This document shows positions 28,344 to 39,289 of a stretch of 64,000 bases of DNA, piece after piece. This stretch comes from Aureococcus anophagefferens (Eukaryota; Sar; Pelagophyceae; Pelagomonadales; Pelagomonadaceae). The notes below the pieces were generated by a model. That model was given only the letters and a program-made list of their open reading frames with translations. It had not been told where the DNA came from and searched no databases. Within the stretch, counting starts at the first letter, position 1, and every line of letters begins with the position of its first letter. The position numbers and the translations under genes were made by a program. The stretch spans positions 827,384 to 891,383 of the forward strand of contig NW_008705572.1 of the NCBI RefSeq assembly GCF_000186865.1, written 5' to 3'.

Positions 28344-29442
28344 CGTATTGTTTTGCAGCGGCGAGCTTTTGCAGCGGTGGTGGTGCTCGAGCAGCGCTCG
28401 GTGCTGCGGCTGCGTCGTTGGCGTGTGTCGACGCGACGATCTCGGGCCGCGACCATGGATCGGTCGTGTTGACCTCAAGTTTGCTTCAACAAACGGCGCC
28501 GCGACCGAGGAGGGGCCCGGAGTAGCGCCGGACGCCGTACCTCAGGTTTGACGCGCGCGCGGCGTTCGACGTGTCCATGGTCACGGGATAGTGCGTCTGA
28601 AAGCCGGGAACGCCCTCTCTTCGGAACTGTGCGCCGTGACCATGGACACCCTCGCGTTCGTTTTCTATGCGGGCGCAAAGTCGCTACTTTTCGGGTGCTC
28701 TCCCAGCACGCCTTCGAGGTGCTCGCAGCGCACTGCGCTCTCCTTTCGGCCGCCGGAGACGTTCGACGAACGCTATTATGATGTGCGAACGCGCGCTGAT
28801 GCGCGCAGAGGTCTGGTTCGAGGCTGGAGAGCGCATACGGACCCGTCGGGCGCTCACGCCGTAAACGAGAGCGTTTTTTGCGAGCGCGCACCGCGACATA
28901 GTTCTGGCCCCGGACGATGGGCGGGATGTCCCCGAGCATGTACCCTACACGTGACGGGCCGCCGAAGGCGTCAGAGCGGTGCAGCGATGCGATCTGGACG
29001 CAACAGAGCTGGTTTCAGCCCGGAAGTGGTGCGTTTTGGTGCTGCAAGGACTCATTCGCGTCGCCCGATCACCGTCGCTGCACTTCGCTGGACGATTTGT
29101 CATCGCATACCTCCTGGACGGCGTCCTGAACAATCATCGGCGCCAAGACGGTACTCGAAACGTTCGCGCGCCGTCGGCGCCCAGATAGCCGCCGGGGACC
29201 CCGTTTTCGGACCTCGTAAAAATCGCGCGCCCGTGCGCTTCTCCGGTGCGCGGCGGCGTGTTTGTCCTTGGGGACGTCCATACGGGTCCTAAAATAGAGA
29301 GGGACGATGCAGGACGCCCCAAATGGCGTCGAAATGTGACTTCAAGTTGCGGGGGAAACATTCCCCAACGGACCTCAAAAACCAGTGGTGCTTCCCCCCT
29401 CATCCGCGACCGTCCTGTCTGCCAGAAGAAAAAGAAGTAAGG
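28344..29442. other. 1.1-kb stretch with no supported gene; contains a 16-bp inverted repeat
   Basis: The base composition is less GC-rich than the flanking genes. Open frames up to 233 residues have no domain and unusual composition. A perfect 16-bp inverted repeat, GTGTCCATGGTCACGG at 28571-28586 and its complement at 28634-28649, forms a potential hairpin with a 47-base loop. A CAAGTT/TTGAC-like flank motif is at 28468-28491, upstream of the membrane-protein gene. The remainder looks like intergenic or degenerate sequence. Confidence 0.55.
28571..28649. repeat. 16-bp perfect inverted repeat (hairpin potential)
   Basis: The arms are 28571-28586 and 28634-28649 with a 47-base spacer. No flanking duplication is obvious, so I do not call it a mobile element. 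Confidence 0.8.
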
Positions 29443-32034
29443 TTAGTGGCTCGGACAGCGGTGGAGGATCGCGTCCATGTGGACCATGAGGTCGGGCTTG
29501 ACGTAGTGGAAGGCCGTCGACTGCCGGCTGAAGTACTTCTCGCCCTCGATGAGGTCGAAGCTGTACTTCGCGTACCAGTCCTCGGGCTCCCGCAAGAGGT
29601 GATGGCCCGGCGTGAAGGGGTGGAACCGCTCCGCGCCCGTCGCGTCGCGCGTGTCCGTGGGCAGGAGGTGCGCGGGCCCGTTGCGGAAGCACTCCGCGAC
29701 CATGACGTCCTCGTAGAAGCCGTGGAGGTGGGGCTGGCAGAAGGGCTCGTCGAAGGAGTCGTAGAGGAGCGCCAGGGACTGGCGGTTGAAGGTGTAGCCG
29801 CTGCCGCCCGAGTTGAAGAGGTGCTTCTCGTTGCCGTTCAACTTGAAGCGGCGGCCGAGGAACAGGGGCTCGCCGCGGTCGTTGCGCGCCTTGACGGGCG
29901 GCGACGCCAGGTAGGCCTTGAGGTTCGACACCAGCAGGAACAGATCGTCGCCCCCGAAGTGGAAGTAGTCGAAGTCGTCGCGGTAGTACTCGTAGACGTA
30001 GCGCCAGTTCGCGCGCGTCTTCTGCCAGATGTTGTTGTACTCCTCGGGCCCCTCGTGGGGCACGCCCACGGCGCCGACGGTTTCGTCGCTCTCGTCGCTG
30101 AGGATGAGGGCGCCGTCGCAGCGCGGGAGCCACGTCTCCGACGCGGCCTTTCCGGCCGTCGCGTGGTGCTTCGCAACCGTGTAGATGACGCAGAGCACGC
30201 GCGGCAACGTCGGCGCCTCGTAGACGGGGCTCACGTCGACCAATTTCATGGCCCGGGCGTGGTAGGGCACGGCGCGCCGGTGGGCGTCGCAGGCCGCGGC
30301 GTCGAGCGGGCCCGCGAGATTCGCGCGGTGCCGGTACGGGTCGATCCTGGGCGCGTCGAACGGCGGCATGTCCACCTCCTTGTAGGTCTTCTTTGTCTTG
30401 CGCTGCCAGACCGGCGGCCGCGGCGCCGCGGGCGGCGGCGGCGGCGGCGGGACGACGGGCGCGGCGACGGCCGCGGCGGCCGCGGCCGGGACGGCGGGGA
30501 CCGCGGCGACGGCCCGCCCGAGTTGCTCGAGGCATCGGACGATGGACACGTCGCCGGAGAAGCCCGTCGCTCGCGTGCACGCGTCGCAGCGGACCTCGTA
30601 GTAGGCGACGCCGAGGCCGTGGGCGATGTGCTCCGTGCTCCCCGGCCCGCCCGCGGGCATGATCTCCAGCAGCGCCTGGGGCGGCCGCATCCAGCGCGCG
30701 GCGTTCCAGAGGCCGCCGCCGTGCGTGCCGAAGACGACGTCGGCGCGCCGGACGGCGGCCTCCTGCTCGACGGGGGACAGGCGCATGAAGTCCGCCGCGA
30801 CGACCGCCGCGGTCGGGTGCTCGCCTTCGACGGCCGCGAGGAGATCGTCGACGTTCGAGATCTCCCGGAGGGGCGTCGCGTCGCCGCCGGTCCGGCGCGC
30901 CGGCCGGAGGACGTAGAGGAAGACGAAGGCCGACGCGCCGCAGGGCGCGCCCGCGGCGCGGACCCGCTTCGCCCGGACGAGGCCGCAAAAGTCGACGGCC
31001 GCCGCGGCCGTCGCGCGCGTCGTGACGTCGACGAGCACCGGCGACGGCGGCGGGCGGCCGCGGCAGCCGGGCCGCGCGCGCGCGGCGAGCAGGTAGTGGC
31101 CGACCTGCCAGTGGGGGCCGTGCATGCCCAGGGGCGACAGCGCGCCCGTCGCGTAGACGGCCGCTTCGGGCTCGACGACCGCGTCCCACTCGCCGCGCCA
31201 GCGGCCGTCGCCGAAGCCCGCGAATAAAATCGCGTCGAAGGACGACTCGTTCAAAACGCGCGACACGATGCGGTAGTTCTGCCAGTCGCCGATGCAGTGG
31301 CCCGGGTTGCCCGTCCGGCAATCGCCGAACGCGACGTACGTCGGCCGTGATTTTTTTGGCGTCGACGCCGGCGGCGCGCCGGACGAGACGAGCACGTCGC
31401 GGCCGAAGGCCCAGGGCAGGTCCTCGAGGTACCGTCTGTCGCGGCCCCAGCGCGTGAGGTCGCAGAACGCGCGCCACTTGGCGCCGTCGAAGACGAGATT
31501 TTCGAACGTGCAGAACCAGGCCTTGCGCATCTTCGGCCCGACCACCGTGTCCATCGTCGGGCATCGGATCGTCGTGAACCCCTCGCAGACGGACCGCGTG
31601 TCCGCGAGCCGCGCCTCGTAGTGGTCCCAGCCCAAGTAGCCGCAGTCCGCCGGTCGTACGGTCGTCCGCTCGCCGCGGCGCGGGACCGTAGTCTGCTCGC
31701 CGCGTCGTGGTAACAGCGCGGCCGCCGGCTCGCCGCGGCGCGGGACGACGGGAAAGGCCCCGCGAGCGGTCGCGGGCGGGACGACGGGAAAGGCCCCGCG
31801 AGCGGTCGCGGCGGGCGGCGCCGCCCCGCGGGGCGGCGACGGCTCGGAGGCGCGCGGTCGCTCGAGCTCGGCGCTCCGCATCCGCTCCCAGAGGTCGATC
31901 TTGTTGTCGTTACGTGTTGCTTTGAGCCGTGACACGGCGACAGCTTTTTGGGCGAGTGGGACGAGGATAAGGGCGCTTATAGCGAGGAGAACCAAGCCTG
32001 GGCGAGGGATGGATGCCGCGCCTTTCGTCGACAT
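29443..32034 (-). CDS. GT61-like and GT31-like glycosyltransferase fusion, type II membrane protein
   Basis: The 863-residue protein has a signal anchor (LVLLAISALILVPLAQKAVAV, residues 14-34). A stem follows with duplicated ATARGAFPVVP and PRRGE peptides; the duplication is 36 bp at 31742-31813. Residues 120-500 form a GT61-like domain ending ADVVFGTHGGGLWNAARWMRPPQALLEIMP, the typical donor-site region of EOGT/xylosyltransferase relatives. After an Ala/Pro linker (510-560), residues 580-863 match core-1 galactosyltransferase-like GT31 enzymes: WLPRCDGALILSDE, YNNIWQKTRANWRYVYEYYRDDFDYFHFGGDDLFLL (DxD-type motif GGDD) and HGFYEDVMVAECF. It should act in the Golgi and could add two successive sugars. 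The fusion is the notable feature. Confidence 0.85.
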   Translation of the reverse strand: MSTKGAASIPRPGLVLLAISALILVPLAQKAVAVSRLKATRNDNKIDLWERMRSAELERPRASEPSPPRGAAPPAATARGAFPVVPPATARGAFPVVPRRGEPAAALLPRRGEQTTVPRRGERTTVRPADCGYLGWDHYEARLADTRSVCEGFTTIRCPTMDTVVGPKMRKAWFCTFENLVFDGAKWRAFCDLTRWGRDRRYLEDLPWAFGRDVLVSSGAPPASTPKKSRPTYVAFGDCRTGNPGHCIGDWQNYRIVSRVLNESSFDAILFAGFGDGRWRGEWDAVVEPEAAVYATGALSPLGMHGPHWQVGHYLLAARARPGCRGRPPPSPVLVDVTTRATAAAAVDFCGLVRAKRVRAAGAPCGASAFVFLYVLRPARRTGGDATPLREISNVDDLLAAVEGEHPTAAVVAADFMRLSPVEQEAAVRRADVVFGTHGGGLWNAARWMRPPQALLEIMPAGGPGSTEHIAHGLGVAYYEVRCDACTRATGFSGDVSIVRCLEQLGRAVAAVPAVPAAAAAAVAAPVVPPPPPPPAAPRPPVWQRKTKKTYKEVDMPPFDAPRIDPYRHRANLAGPLDAAACDAHRRAVPYHARAMKLVDVSPVYEAPTLPRVLCVIYTVAKHHATAGKAASETWLPRCDGALILSDESDETVGAVGVPHEGPEEYNNIWQKTRANWRYVYEYYRDDFDYFHFGGDDLFLLVSNLKAYLASPPVKARNDRGEPLFLGRRFKLNGNEKHLFNSGGSGYTFNRQSLALLYDSFDEPFCQPHLHGFYEDVMVAECFRNGPAHLLPTDTRDATGAERFHPFTPGHHLLREPEDWYAKYSFDLIEGEKYFSRQSTAFHYVKPDLMVHMDAILHRCPSH
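31742..31813. repeat. 36-bp in-frame tandem repeat within the glycosyltransferase stem
   Basis: Two copies with a 36-base period encode ATARGAFPVVP twice on the minus strand. Length variation here would change the stem length by 12 residues without breaking the frame. Confidence 0.85.
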
Positions 32035-32342
32035 GCTAATCTAGGCGAATCCGCTCGGCTCGACACTTTGACCTTCGCCGCCACCAACAGCCCCTCGGCG
32101 CGTCGCTTCTCCGCTCGACGCCGCGGACGCGCTGATGTGCGAGTTTGACAGCTTGCGCCCTCTCTCCCGGTTTTGGCCGCTGCGTTTGAGGCTAAAATTT
32201 AGCGAGCTTGCTCAAGCCGCACGGCCACGGCGCAGCCACAGTCCTGACCGCTGCTCGACTCGACCGGTGTCGCGCGGCATTTTTCTTCCCGGGGTATAGG
32301 CCGCCCACGTGATGGCTCCATTGATAAAAAAGTTACCCGCTA
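32035..32342. other. 308-bp intergenic stretch
   Basis: It lies between the glycosyltransferase start and the deubiquitinase stop, both on the minus strand. I see no gene, repeat or RNA in it. It presumably holds the glycosyltransferase promoter and the USP 3' end. Confidence 0.6.
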
Positions 32343-35300
32343 CTACTTGTCCGCGCGCCCGCCGCGGAGCGCGGACATGAGGCCCGAGACGAACTTGCGG
32401 CCGCGCGACTTGCGGAGCGGCGCGTCCTTGGCGCCGTCGTCGTCGGACTTGGGCCCGTCGTCCTCGTCGTCGGTCTTGTCGTCGCTCGCGTTGCCGTCGC
32501 GGGCCTTGGCCGCGCCCCGCTTCTCCTTCTCGGGCCGGACCTTGGCCGGCGATCTAGCGCGGCGCGAGCTCTTGGTCGCCGCGTCGAGGATCGCGCCGAC
32601 GTCGACCTTGTCGTCGCGGCGCCGGGGCCGCGCCTCGCGCACGAGGGCCTGGGGCGCGTCGCGCCGCAGGTAGACCAAGACGTAGGCCTGGGGCGAGCAG
32701 ACGAGCTTCGCGTCCAGGTCGGACACGTGGCGGTCGTTGCACTCGAGCCAGCGGTCGCCCGGCCGCGGGCCCCGGCCGTCGCGCGCGTCGACGCGGCAGG
32801 CGCAGGTGTAGTGGCCGCCGCTGAGCCCGCCGATGTGGTTGACGACAGCCACTAAATCGTAGGTCCAGGGCGCGCCCGCGTCGGACCGGCCCGCGAACGC
32901 GAAGTCGTCCACCCGTAACCCGTCGAGCGGGAAGCTCACCTTCGCGGACCGCTTCACCTTGCGGCCCGTGCCCGTCTCGCCGAAGCGCTTCAGGTGCACG
33001 ACGAGCACGGGCGGCGCGACCACGAGGCGCACGTCGCGCGTCCACTTGGCGTCGCGCTCGAGCTTGGGCGACCGCCGCTCCAACGCGTCGCCGTCGCCCT
33101 TGAACGCGGCCTCGAAGCACTGCTGGAGCGAGCTCTCGCGGCCCCGGTCCGCGTCGTCGCGCAGGGCGCGGTGGGGCTCGCCGGGCCGCTTCGGCGCGTC
33201 GCCGGCGAGCGACGCGTGGGGCCGCGCGAAGCCCGCGATCGCGTCGGAGCTCGCGAACGCGTCGCGCGCCGCGTCCAGCAGGTCGACGATGAAGAACTCG
33301 CCGTCCTCCAGGTCGTCGAAGAAGGCCGGGTTGGCCTCGTCGTCCTCGGGCACCAGGGCGCCCGCGTGGCGGTCCTCGCGCGGCGGCGCGATGGGCTCGT
33401 CGTCGAACGACGCCGCGCGGTCCGCGCGGCCCGCCTTGGCGCCCGCGAAGCCGCGCCGGTCGCCCGGCGACCGCGCGAAGCGGTCCGGCGACCGGCGCCG
33501 CGACCGGCGCGACGAGTAGGCCCCGCCCTTGTCCGGCTTCGTCGGCCGCGGCGGCTGCGCGCGGCGGAGCTCGAAGGGGTACTTGCGGCCGCCGACGGGG
33601 CCCTCGGCCGTGTCGTCGAAGAGGTGGCGCGGCAGGTCCGCGAAGTAGACGCGGATCTGGGCCCAGACCGCCGCGTACAGCGCGGCGCAGGAGCTGCTCC
33701 GCGTCGCCCGGAGCGCGAAGGGCGCGCCCAGGAGCGTCGGCCGCTTCCGGCTCAGGAAGTAGGGCGAGTCGTCGGGCGCGTCGAGCGCCGCGCGCAACGA
33801 AAACCGGAGCGCGCGCGGCCGGTTCGACTGGGACTTCACCGCGCCGTCGACGTCGTCGTCGTCGCCGTCGCCGTCGTCCTGCAAGATGCCCGCGTCGATG
33901 TCGTCCGGGTCGCCGCCGTCGGACGGCGACGACCGGTCNNNNNNNNNNNNNNNNNNNNNNNNNNNNNNNNNNNNNNNNNNNNNNNNNNCTTCGCGCCGTC
34001 GTCGCGCGTGGCGACGACGACGTCTCGCGCGGCGACGTCGACAACTTCAAAAACGACGAGGCGCACGCCCGGCGCACCTCGACGGAGCGCCAGGTCCAAT
34101 CGATCATCATCGTCCAACAGCTGCGCGATGGCCGACGGGTCGTCGTCGTCGACCCTGCCGGCCACCAGCGTCGCGCGATCCAGCCGCTCGCCCGCGGGGA
34201 GCTCGCGCTTCGACTCGCCCAGCGACGCCTCGCAGGGGTCGCCGTCGGCCGTCACCAGATCGTCCAGCGCGCAGAGCTCGTCCAGAACGTCGCCGACCGT
34301 CGGGTAACTCGCGTCGCCGCGCTTGTCGCCGCGGCTCCGCGCGCGGCCGCGGAACGAGGCCGCGGCGGCCTTCGCCTCGCCCTCGTCCTTGGCGTCGGCG
34401 AGGCTCACGCGCACGTCCACGGGCCAGTTGCGGTTCGACGCGAGGCTCACGCGGACGTGGACGTCGAAGCGCGGCGCGCTGTGCGGCAGCGGCACGGACA
34501 GAGCGGTAAAGGGCTCGTAGAGCACGAGGGACTCGCCCGTCTCCTTGCAGTCGAGCTTCGCGCGCGTCTGGCCCGTCAGCGCCGTCGTCACGAAGTGGTC
34601 CTCGCGCCGCGCCGCGTTCGTCCAGCACGCGTCCGCGACCGCGCGCTCCGTCGCCGACGGGTCGCCCGGGACCTCGCGGACCTTCGCGTTTTCCGAATCG
34701 ACGACGCCGTCGAGGTCGCAGCGGCCGTCGACGACCTGGGGGTTCTCGAGGTAGGGCTTGCTCCCGTCGCCGATGCCCGAGAGGTCGTCGCCGAGCCCCT
34801 CGAGGAGCTTCGACGCGAACTCGAACGCGTCCTGCTGCCCGTAGCCCGCGAACGTCGCGTCGAACTTGCCGACGACGCGGCGGAACTTGTGGGGCGCCAC
34901 GGGCCCCTTGCGCGTCGCCAACGCCGCCACCAGATCGCCGAAGGACGCCGCGAGCGCCCCGCGGGGCGAGTAGCGGCTGTCGACGTTGACGTCGTACGCG
35001 TACTCGCCGCTCGCGAAGTAGTCGCGGATCGGCGGCGCGTGGCAGAGCGCCTGCACCGTGGCGTTCATGTAGCACGTGTTGCCCAGGTTGCAGAGCCCCG
35101 CGTCCCGCGCGGCCACGGCCGCGCCGTCCTTCGCGTCGGGGTCGCCGTGCGACCGCGACGTCGACGTGAAGCTCCACCGCTTCTTCTTCGGCGCCGGGAC
35201 CGCGCCCTCCTCCTCCCGCGGCTCCAATCGTGCCCAGGCGCGGTCCTCGCCGCCGACGACGTTCTCCAGGGTCTCCTCCGAGGTTTCCAGGGTGCGGAAC

Positions 35301-37276
35301 TCGCCGCCGGCGCCGGCCTTGAGCAAGGCGCGGCGCTCGTCGGTCTTCTGCTCGCCGTCGTCGTCGGCCTTCGCGAGGCAGCTCCGGACCTTGGCGTCGA
35401 CGCGGCCCAGGGTCTCGTGGGCGCTGATCTGCAGCGTCTCCACCAATTCCTCCTTGTCGTCGAGCACGTCGACGAAGATGGGGTAGAGCTCGAGCTCGAG
35501 CGCGTCGCCGCCGACGTCGGCGACGGACCGCTCGATCGCGCCGTCCGCGCCGTACCAGGCCTCGAGCGCCCGCCAGGCGTCCTCGCGCAGCACCTCGTAG
35601 TCGACGCCGAGCTGGGCGTCGCGTCTCAGTCGCGGCACGCGCAGGTCGTCGCCGATGATCAAGGACCCGTTCGCCACCGAGTTGGGCTTGTCGCACGTGC
35701 CCCGTCGCGGCCGCGTCGCGACGCCGTCGCCCCGCAGGAACGCGAGGTACAAGGGCCGCGGCGCCGTCTTCAGGCGCACGAGCAGCTCCGTGAAGTCGCG
35801 CTCCCCAAAGGGGAAGACGAGGGCCTCGCCGTTGACGTGCGTCAGCGCGTCGTCGACGTCCAACCGCGCCTCGTGCGGGCACGTCTTCTTCACGTGGCGC
35901 ACGCGCAGCGAGCTGTGGCCCATGAGGCCCAAGGTAAACCCCAGCGTCGACCCGGCGAACTCCAAGGTCTGCGTCGACGCCACGGGCGCCTGGAGGCTCC
36001 AGAGCTTGAGGTCGCCCGTCGTCCCGTCGCCGCCCGCGGCGGCCGCGGCGGCCGCGCGCGCGGTGTCCGTGTAGGTCTCCCAGTCGTCGAGCCAGCGCCG
36101 GCTCACGACGAACCAGGACTCGCCCACGTTCAGGTCCCGCGCGCGCAGGTCGCCGAACCTGGGCGCCGCGAGGCGGTCGACGATCGTCCGCTCGAGGCCG
36201 ACGTCGCCGGGCCGCGCGGCGCCCCAGACGAAGGCCGCGTCGCGCACGACGTCCCTAAACTCGGAGGGCGGGGCGCTCGAATCCAACAGGGGCGCCAGGT
36301 TCGCCACGAGCTCCGCGCGGTGCAACACGCCCGACCGCGTCTCGTCGACGGTCTCGAAGAGCCGTCTCGCGGCCTTGCGGCTCACGTTCGGCCCCAGGGC
36401 GTTGCGAAACGCCGCGACGTCGACGGCGCCCGACGCGGACGTCGCCCGCAGGCGCCGCCAGAGCCGGTCCGCGGCGACGCGCTCGGGCGCGGACTCGTCG
36501 GGCGGCGCCTCCGGGTCGTCGCCGCCGCGCGGCGTCTCCGCGCCCTTGGCGTCGTCGTCCTTGGCCTCGCGCCGCGGCGACGACCCCGCGCGCACCTCCG
36601 CCGGCGACGGGCAGAGCGCGCGGCCGCAGCAGGCCGCGACGAGCTCGAGGTCCTCGAGGTCCTCGGCGGCCGCGACGAATTGCGCGCGGCTCGCGAAGCC
36701 CCGGGGCAGCGCGCCCCGCAGGGCCAGCGCGACGCGGTCGCCCAAGGGCGCGCCCGGCGGCGGCGACACGCCGGGCCGACCCGCGCCGTGGTTCAGGAAG
36801 CGCCGCGCGAACTCGCAGAGCTCCGCGGCGTCGGCGCCGTCGCGGTCGCGCCGCGCGACGCACTCGAAGAGGAGCAGCGACCGGTCCGCGGCGGACCCCC
36901 GCGACGCAACCCTCAAAGCCGCGCAGAACTCGCCCCGGGAGACGAAGCCGTCGCCGTCCCGGTCGCAGGCCTTGGCGAGCGCGCGCGCGACGTAGCGCGG
37001 GAGCGACCCGTCGAGCTCCGCGAGCACGCGCGCGGTGAAGAAGGCGCGCGACATGCGCGGCTCGCGCTCGCGCTCCCCGGCGTGGCGGCTCCCGAAGCTC
37101 AGGTAGCCGCCGCGCGAGCTGCTCCGCGACCCCCCGCCGGACTGCCGCTCCTCGACGCCGCAGAGCCGCACGAAGGCCGCCGTCGTCACCTCGTCCTCGA
37201 GGGCGAAGTGGCCCTCGTCCCGCGGCGGCGGGCTCACGCTGCCCGCCTTCCGCGACGCCTTCAGGGACCGCCGCAT
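32343..37276 (-). CDS. ubiquitin carboxyl-terminal hydrolase (USP) with EF-hand, DUSP and PDZ-like regions; assembly gap inside
   Basis: The protein has roughly 1640 residues, read from 37276. An EF-hand loop DRDGDGFVSRGEF is near residue 104, with further EF-like helices. ESWFVVSRRWLDDWETYT near 390 is DUSP-like, and TLGFTLGLMGHSSLRVRHVKK...VDDALTHVNGEAL near 450-510 is PDZ-like. The USP catalytic core has the Cys box GLCNLGNTCYMNATVQALCH near 727, YGQQDAFEF near 800 and the His box YDLVAVVNHIGGLSGGHYTCACRV near 32800-32850. The active-site Cys, His and following Asn/Asp region are all present, so it should cleave ubiquitin; USP32 has a comparable EF-hand plus DUSP layout. A 50-N gap (33939-33988) interrupts the core insert; the frames on its two sides differ, which the placeholder length can explain. 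Confidence 0.88.
33939..33988. other. assembly gap (50 N)
   Basis: Exactly 50 unknown bases lie inside the deubiquitinase coding sequence. The round number suggests a fixed-size placeholder, so neither the length nor the frame across it is informative. Confidence 0.99.
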
Positions 37277-37506
37277 TGCTGGCTTCCGGCAGCGCGCGAG
37301 GGGCGCACCGCTGGTCCAGCCTTTAGCACTCGGCTGCACTCTGGCTGCGCGTGCAGCGGCCTTGAAGAGATGTTGCCGGCTGTAAATTCGTTTGGGCATG
37401 CTGCTGCTTGTCAAAGTACACTCCGACTCCTGAACGTGTTGCGATAAACGCCGAAGCGCGAGTCGTTCCGCCTGGGAGTTGGATCGTGCGCTCGAAAACG
37501 AAGACG

Positions 37507-39166
37507 ATGCCGCCGCCGTCGGCGAGCCGGCGGGGCAGCCTCGACGGCCAGCGGGAGGCGAGCCGGCGCCACAGCCTGCCGCTGTCGTCGCCGCGGCCCG
37601 GGCTCGTGCGCCAGAACGCGACGAAGGTGCTGCTCCACAAGTCGATGCGCAGCTCGTACCGCATGGGCAACGACCTCGGCGAGGACATGCGGCTCTACTG
37701 GCAGTACGGCAAAAAGTTCATCCACGACTCGCTCGGCATCGTCTTCATGGGCGTGGGCCTGGGCCTGCTGTCGCTCTACCTCTTCTGCGCCGAGGACCCC
37801 AAGGCGTTGCCCAAGGACACGCACGGCTGGCCCGAGGTCGCCGCGCTGCCCCTCGCGCTGTCGATCATCGGCTCCGCGCTGAGCTTCCTCCTCGTCTTCC
37901 GCCTCTCGTGGGCCTTCAACCGCTGGAGCGACGCGCGGTCGCTCATGGGCGCGACGACGACGCGGCTGAAGCGCTTCTCCGTGCTGCTCCACTCGCAGAT
38001 CGGCACGGACGGCGGCACGCCGAAGCAGAAGCTGCTCCTGGACGAGTGCACCGTCGTCCGCCGCGCGGAAATCAGACCAAACTTTGAAATTCTCGAGCTC
38101 GGTCAAATCGAAGTCGATTCGGCTGATTTTGGGACGGATCGATTGCTCTCAGCGAGTTCTCGAAGCGCGGCGAAAGAGTCTGGTCTAAACCGTTCGATTA
38201 CGCGCACATTGAAGTCGGGTTGAAGATTTGATTTCCACGCAGGTCGTCTGCGACCTCTACTTCGCGGCCGTCGTGCTGAGCCTCGAGAAGGGGCCGACGT
38301 ACACGTACCCGCGCGGCGACTTTGCGGCGTCTCGGGTTGTTTGTGAGACGGCGGCCGGGACAATTTTTCGCGACTTAGGCGACAAGCGGCCCGCGGACGT
38401 CATCGGCCGCACGGCCCACGAGCAGGTGCTCGCGACGCACCAGTGGCTCGCGCACCTCGTGCGCAAGGGCGGCGACCTCGACCTCGTACCCACGGCGGCG
38501 GCCGAGTCGGCCTACGACGACCACCGCCACCTGCTCCTCGAGTACTTTTCGTCCCTCAAGATCAAGACGACGCCGCTGCCCCTGCCGCTCCAGTGCCTCG
38601 TGAGCATCCTGAAGATCGCCTACACGGTCTTCATCTTCCCGCAGACCATGGCCTACGCCTTCGTCATGAAGCTGTCGTCGGGCCACCACGAGAAGTTCTT
38701 CATCTGGCGGAACCCGGTCTACATCTGCGCGTACCTGCTCATCACGACGCTCGGCGTCCTCTTCTTCACGGTCATGCACCTCATCGCCCTCGAGCTCGAC
38801 GACCCCTACGGCGACGACCTCAGCGACCTGCCCATGAAGCAGATCCACAACGCGCTCAAGGCGGACCTCGAGGCCATCCACCACACGTCGACGCACGTCT
38901 TCCTCGCGCACACGCGCGCGGGCGACCTCGAGCTCGAGGAGGAGGACGACGAAACGCCGACCTTCGGGGAGCGCGTCGGCGCGAGCTTCCGGATGAGCAA
39001 GGCGCGCATCTCCGCGTCGCTGAGCAAGGCCGCGCTCCACGTCCCGCCGTCGCCGACGCGGTCGCCGCTCGCGCCCGCGCCCGCGCGCGGCGACACGGCC
39101 GACAGCGCGCTGTTTCGCACGCTCATGTCCCAGCACCTCGACGACGACGACGACGCCGTGCTGTAA
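37507..39166 (+). CDS. bestrophin-family anion channel, two exons
   Basis: Exons are 37507-38052 and 38243-39166, giving 489 residues. The bestrophin N-terminal helix pair is clear: HDSLGIVFMGVGLGLLSLYLF, then LSIIGSALSFLLVFRLSWAFNRWSDARSLMGATTTRLKRF, the equivalent of the FRTNxxYxRWWEAR segment. Exon 2 carries further helices (PLQCLVSILKIAYTVFIFPQTMAYAFV; NPVYICAYLLITTLGVLFFTVMHLIALELDDPYGDDLSDLPM), including the C-terminal D-rich DDPYGDDLSDLP motif. Algal bestrophins carry Cl- or HCO3-, often in thylakoid membranes. The intron is introner element B, removed in phase 0 to join DECT to VVCDLY. The start is the ATG at the basic, Ser-rich leader; an upstream in-frame ATG is at 37408. Confidence 0.88.
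38061..38242. mobile_element. introner element B (intron-forming non-autonomous DNA transposon)
   Basis: Terminal inverted repeats of 14 bp, CCGCGCGGAAATCA at 38061-38074 and TGATTTCCACGCAG at 38229-38242, match at 12 of 14 positions. The flanking 8-bp duplication GTCGTCCG (38053-38060) and GTCGTCTG (38243-38250) has one mismatch. The intron is 38053-38242 (190 bp): GT comes from the left duplication and AG from the right inverted repeat, in phase 0. The interior shares long stretches with element A, such as TTCTCGAGCTCGGTCA, TCGAAGTCGATTCGGCTGAT and GTTGAAGATTTGA, but the termini of the two differ. Confidence 0.93.
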
Positions 39167-39289
39167 GGTTTTTTTGTGATCGGGGATGGGTGGTGGGACG
39201 GCGTCGGTGTGTCCATCCCGATCCAGAATTCGCTCGACTTGCACAACCAGAAGCCGTCGCCGGACCGTCGAAGTCGTCCCGTGCCAACC

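Noticed and set aside
28790..28840. possible tRNA B-box (GGTTCGAGGCT)
   Set aside because: There is no matching A-box, no acceptor stem and no anticodon arm.
33836..33988. frameshift in the deubiquitinase
   Set aside because: The change of frame coincides with a 50-N placeholder gap of unknown true length.
34457..37447. 996-codon open frame on the plus strand
   Set aside because: It is antisense to the deubiquitinase and has repetitive R/A/V/E composition with no domain.
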